DNA from: an uncultured Methanomassiliicoccales archaeon
Lineage (GTDB): Archaea; Thermoplasmatota; Thermoplasmata; Methanomassiliicoccales; Methanomethylophilaceae
NCBI GenBank assembly: GCA_934702355.1
Contig: CAKUXX010000021.1
Coordinates: forward strand, 1-7,394
DNA length: 7,394 bases
Reading direction: 5' to 3'
The notes under the pieces: model-generated
Databases searched by the model: none
Seen by the model: only the letters and a program-made list of their open reading frames with translations
What the model was told of the DNA's origin: nothing
Made by a program: the position numbers and the translations under genes
In this document: positions 5,401 to 7,394 of the stretch, piece after piece
Layout of the letters: every line of letters starts with the position of its first letter
How positions within the stretch are numbered: position 1 is the stretch's first letter

Positions 5401-7323
5401 ATGACCAAGGATGACGAAGGCAACATCACATACTCCGGATTCATCGTGGCCATCAAGAACGCCAAAGAGGGAGACATCATCGAGATCTCCCAGGAGACTA
5501 AAGTCGAGAGCAGCTTCACCATCCCCGCAGGAGTGACCGTCAAGATCATCGGAGAGGGTGATCTCATCCTCGGAACCGACCAGAAGCCCGCAGACCTGAC
5601 TGTCGACGGAACCCTGATCAACAAGAACAAGCTGACCGTCACCGGAAAGACCGCTGTCAACGGTGTCATGGACCTGACTGAGGCCGCTTCTTCGAATCTC
5701 CAGACCGACAATGACAAGTCGCCCATCACCGTCACCGGAAAGATCGTCATGGCATCCGCCTACAGCGAACAGAACATGAACGCCGTCCAGTACATCGATG
5801 ACGACAACCAGTACGTCTACACCACACTTGCCAAGGCCGTCGAGGCTGTCTCCAAGATGGATGTCGGACGCACCGTCAACCAGATCGGAAACGTCAGCGA
5901 CAGCACCGCCGTAACACTCGAGGGCATCACCCTGAACGTCAACGGCACCGCAACCTTCGGAAACATCGAACTCGTCAACTCTTCTGTTGTCGTCACCGGA
6001 ACACTCACTGCCACCATAACAGGAAAGACCGGAGAGGACGGATCCACAGCCGCCTCCGAGATCGCCCTTGCAAAGGTTCACAATATGACCGTCGCATGCG
6101 GATCCGCACCCAACAGCAAGAACGTCATCGTCTGGTCTGTCAATGTGACTCCTGCAGCCGAAGCAAAGGGAGCAGTCACCTTCTCCAAGGGAGAGGCCAA
6201 CCTCAACACCACAACCCTCGGAGCAGTCCTCAAGGTCCTCGTCTCCGACGGAGCAACAGTCACCATCCCCAAGGATAACACAGTCACAGTCGACGCACTG
6301 AATGAGAACGCTTCCGCACTCATCGTCAACGGTGTCCTGAACGTCAAGGGATCACTGACAGTCGACGCACTTGTCAAGATCGCCGGAACGATGAACGTCA
6401 CCGGAATAGTCAATGTGAACAAGGCACTTGCCGTCACCGGAACCCTCGCAGTCTCCGAGAAAGAGGATGCTAAGGGAACAGTCAACGTTAAATCGACTAA
6501 CTCTGGTTCCGACCTTGTGCCCGGATTCATTGCAGTCGGAGCCCAGCCCGAGACCCTCGGAGCCGCAGGAGCCGTCACCGGACCCATCGCCCTCGACAAA
6601 GGATACGTGAAGGTCTACAGCGGAGCAACCGTCGAGACCTCCAAGATTGCCCTCAACGGAACCGAGTCCGACGCGAAGAAGACCGTCTTCAACATCAACG
6701 GATTCGACTACATGACCGTCTATGCCAAGTCCGATGTCAAGATCTCTGATGTCCTCGCTGCAGAGGAATTCAACCTCGTCGGATACATCACCAAGATCGA
6801 AGGTCCCGCATCTGATGCCGTGAGCATCAATGATGTTACTACATGGTTCTCCGATGCCGACATGACCAAGAAACTCACTGACGGAGCCATAGGAACTCCC
6901 GAAGCCGTGTACTACAAAGCCCAGCCCGCAAAGGTGGCCGTCAAGGTCTCCGTCGGAACAGGCATCTCGATGTACATAGACGGAATCAAGGTCACATCCG
7001 GAATCGATCTGACACTTGCAGTCGGAAAGCACAACGTTTCCGCTATCGTCGACCCCGGATTCAAGGGAACCGTCAAGACCTTCTTCAACGGAGCAGAGGT
7101 CACCGGATCCTTCACCATCACACCCGACATGGCATCCGCCTCCTACTCCGGAACACTCTCCGTGTCCGCTACCGGAGACATCACCGCCGACAGCACAGTC
7201 ATCGTCGACAGTGGAGACAATGGCGATGACGGAATGTCCCTGACAGACATCCTCCTCATCGTCCTGGTCGTCCTGATCGCCGTCATGGCGATCATGGTCG
7301 CCCTCCGCATGATGAGGTCTTGA
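2428..7323 (+). CDS. Giant adhesin-like surface protein with beta-helix repeats and C-terminal membrane anchor
   Basis: This is a complete 1631-residue reading frame ending in TGA. An in-frame TGA at 2413-2415 lies four codons upstream, so 2428 is the first possible ATG. Met5 and Met11 are alternative starts, but the first ATG matches the conserved start of the divergent paralogue. Residues 1-39 are a signal peptide (Arg14-Arg15, hydrophobic 17-36, likely cleavage after VDA39). Residues 49-78 (YYVGGEGANDDN, then GTSAAPFATIQKAI) resemble the N-terminal DUF1565-type lead-in of parallel beta-helix proteins. Six TINGGTF-like repeats span 171-324. Residues about 440-1460 are long Val/Thr/Asn-rich beta repeats with NGTL and VTGTL units. 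Residues 1472-1498 (W..D..., then YYKA) loosely recall the end of a Listeria-Bacteroides repeat. Residues about 1501-1593 may be an Ig-like stalk. They are followed by the DSGDNGDDG linker, a membrane helix at about 1608-1626 and tail RMMRS. The protein has only three cysteines and no LPXTG or PGF-type sorting motif. The likely topology is outside the cell with a single C-terminal anchor. The likely role is adhesion or cell-envelope display, and the ligand is unknown. Confidence 0.96.
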   Translation: MKGEMKTASPMHGRRAFGMLAVVLAVAFVALAAIPAVDAGDSDATVATGVYYVGGEGANDDNAGTSAAPFATIQKAIDVDAEKIVLNGDIKLADNVAVTADGISVTSDKTLEIDLNGHTISYITTNTTGTAYYAIRNAGTLTVSDSSEAATGGIIVQGYPIGVFGNLGTLTINGGTFETKAINTTDGKKVFYLLNNNKDITINGGVFKSENSPGVNSSVVKNGWFDPSQTSTAHNNDLVVWTDEKTATMTIDNATFKTKNYIKNDSYGELTINSGSFTMEGSACVLSYEKLTINGGTFNNTNAAGREPVWAYNGADVTITGGTFTSAYDAAVRVSTMGEYTTKVTINTDKVKVDAGDALIKAVLETEKIKNDPVEKIVDRPITADITIIGNKVELKSILPGDGGILIKAGSVEITGPMDASTANAQITGATGDVVLKDVTITSGALTLDKNITVEGTLTVKTGAELTVNTGATLTSNGTIVMESPNAKITNNGTVNLNMENNSTDIVNGGKVGSSSAALGLNEILDANLTITNKAFLEKDLIVKEGFTLTVDNNAALQLNGKKLIVYGTLVVKNNGAVYGEGSILLSKTGVIDNSGIIGKNLPVTVGLDTSLNNNTTSIVYGAGSVAIANASGMKFDLVKTVKDKVHYDLAVSGNVSKKGTSGNATVVISNEVLVKGDLSIGNGVTVTANAGAKLELLKSSSLDVTSKGAIGTKDAAVSIFMDAGSVFDINGFANVTVSALTGSVKTTEIGKSGVAVGQTTVTVKNVKGIILEAKSQAAYDSTVKADVTEYRLYVSGSMGIFDKNVTGTAFNVAKSTVAANTVTPYYGIFVDGTLAVSKDMIESTPSYYGIAADAQVTVNGTIVFEKEYNLDADAVKKAYIGAGYDLVSANADGVKITNTYITSFDAAFAKIADVKDKTIYTYGPVEISTEIALEADQYILGTAEFTITENGKMTVGNDATFNCKSVNVQGILVKMSDGSMTVNGEFTYSAMTKDDEGNITYSGFIVAIKNAKEGDIIEISQETKVESSFTIPAGVTVKIIGEGDLILGTDQKPADLTVDGTLINKNKLTVTGKTAVNGVMDLTEAASSNLQTDNDKSPITVTGKIVMASAYSEQNMNAVQYIDDDNQYVYTTLAKAVEAVSKMDVGRTVNQIGNVSDSTAVTLEGITLNVNGTATFGNIELVNSSVVVTGTLTATITGKTGEDGSTAASEIALAKVHNMTVACGSAPNSKNVIVWSVNVTPAAEAKGAVTFSKGEANLNTTTLGAVLKVLVSDGATVTIPKDNTVTVDALNENASALIVNGVLNVKGSLTVDALVKIAGTMNVTGIVNVNKALAVTGTLAVSEKEDAKGTVNVKSTNSGSDLVPGFIAVGAQPETLGAAGAVTGPIALDKGYVKVYSGATVETSKIALNGTESDAKKTVFNINGFDYMTVYAKSDVKISDVLAAEEFNLVGYITKIEGPASDAVSINDVTTWFSDADMTKKLTDGAIGTPEAVYYKAQPAKVAVKVSVGTGISMYIDGIKVTSGIDLTLAVGKHNVSAIVDPGFKGTVKTFFNGAEVTGSFTITPDMASASYSGTLSVSATGDITADSTVIVDSGDNGDDGMSLTDILLIVLVVLIAVMAIMVALRMMRS
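2938..3399 (+). repeat. Six-copy TINGGTF beta-coil array inside the right gene
   Basis: The copies start at residues 171 (TINGGTF), 201 (TINGGVF), 250 (TIDNATF), 271 (TINSGSF), 292 (TINGGTF) and 318 (TITGGTF). Spacing is 30, 49, 21, 21 and 26 residues. This periodicity is typical of coils in right-handed parallel beta-helices of surface proteins. The repeats are diverged at the DNA level, so this is old structural repetition and not a recent tandem expansion. Confidence 0.8.
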
Positions 7324-7394
7324 GTGCGACCTGAAGTCGTATCGAAGATTGCCTAAGGGCAATGGGTCAACCAAAAACCTGAAAGCCAAATCAT
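7324..7394 (+). terminator. Region after the right gene with two short hairpins, possible termination region
   Basis: CGAC-CTGAA-GTCG at 7327-7339 and ATTGCC-TAAG-GGCAAT at 7348-7363 can each form a stem of 4-6 bp. No T-run follows on the plus strand inside the window, and archaeal termination mostly depends on T-runs, so this is weak evidence. On the minus strand the CCAAAAACC stretch reads as a run of five Ts and could end a gene coming from the right. Confidence 0.25.

Noticed and set aside
4966..6081. Long minus-strand open frame of 371 codons inside the right gene, with others at 6352-7389 (345) and 3225-4121 (298)
   Set aside because: They are by-products of codon bias. The sense gene rarely uses TTA, CTA or TCA in the matching frames, so antisense stops are scarce. 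The products are low-complexity with no domain, signal or ribosome binding site, and the sense frame has a clear signal peptide, repeats and anchor.
1..7394. Transposon or prophage content
   Set aside because: No transposase, integrase or phage structural frame is present, and no terminal inverted repeats with target duplications were seen. The start-site inverted repeat crosses two coding starts and is not an IS end.

Overview
The window holds two very large, divergently transcribed surface-protein genes and almost nothing else. The left gene runs on the minus strand from a start at 1970 off the left edge of the window, so 656 codons are visible and the C-terminus is missing. The right gene runs on the plus strand from 2428 to 7323 and is complete at 1631 residues. 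Both encode secreted, Thr/Val/Asn/Gly-rich proteins built from beta-strand repeats of the parallel beta-helix type. Each starts with a signal peptide, and the complete one ends in an Asp/Gly linker, one transmembrane helix and a short basic tail. This is the layout of archaeal adhesin-like proteins (ALPs).

The organism is most likely an archaeon, and a gut or rumen member of the Methanomassiliicoccales (Thermoplasmata) fits best. The grounds are the ALP layout with a C-terminal membrane helix instead of LPXTG, a good archaeal TATA box (TTTATAAA) in the intergenic region, moderate GC (about 50-58% in the conserved parts of both genes) and strong use of GGA, GTC, ATC and AAC codons. This assignment is inferred from style. 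No marker gene is present to prove it.

The 457-bp intergenic region (1971-2427) is the most unusual part. The two start sites carry near-identical sequence in inverted orientation: GAGCA, two variable bases, TGTTCCA, then ATGAAAGGAGAA, with a one-base difference in the spacer. These copies (1959-1985 and 2414-2439) bracket the whole intergenic region. A perfectly palindromic TATA box lies close to its midpoint. This could mean a shared bidirectional promoter serving two paralogues, or an invertible promoter segment that switches surface proteins. The sequence alone cannot decide. The left leader is GC-rich and carries several palindromes and stem-loops. The right leader is AT-rich and ends in a hairpin abutting the start codon.

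Both proteins look mosaic. In the left gene a block of about 600 bp (roughly 960-1560) is far more AT-rich (32% GC in a hand-counted part) than the following part of the same gene (52%). In the right gene, codon use tightens after about position 3960. A recurring module, with an Ala/Ile helix-like start, a beta run and often a closing L-[ND]-G-H, appears twice in the visible left protein and in one clear plus about three looser copies in the right one. The genes therefore seem to evolve by shuffling and duplicating modules. The last 71 bases contain two short hairpins but no gene.
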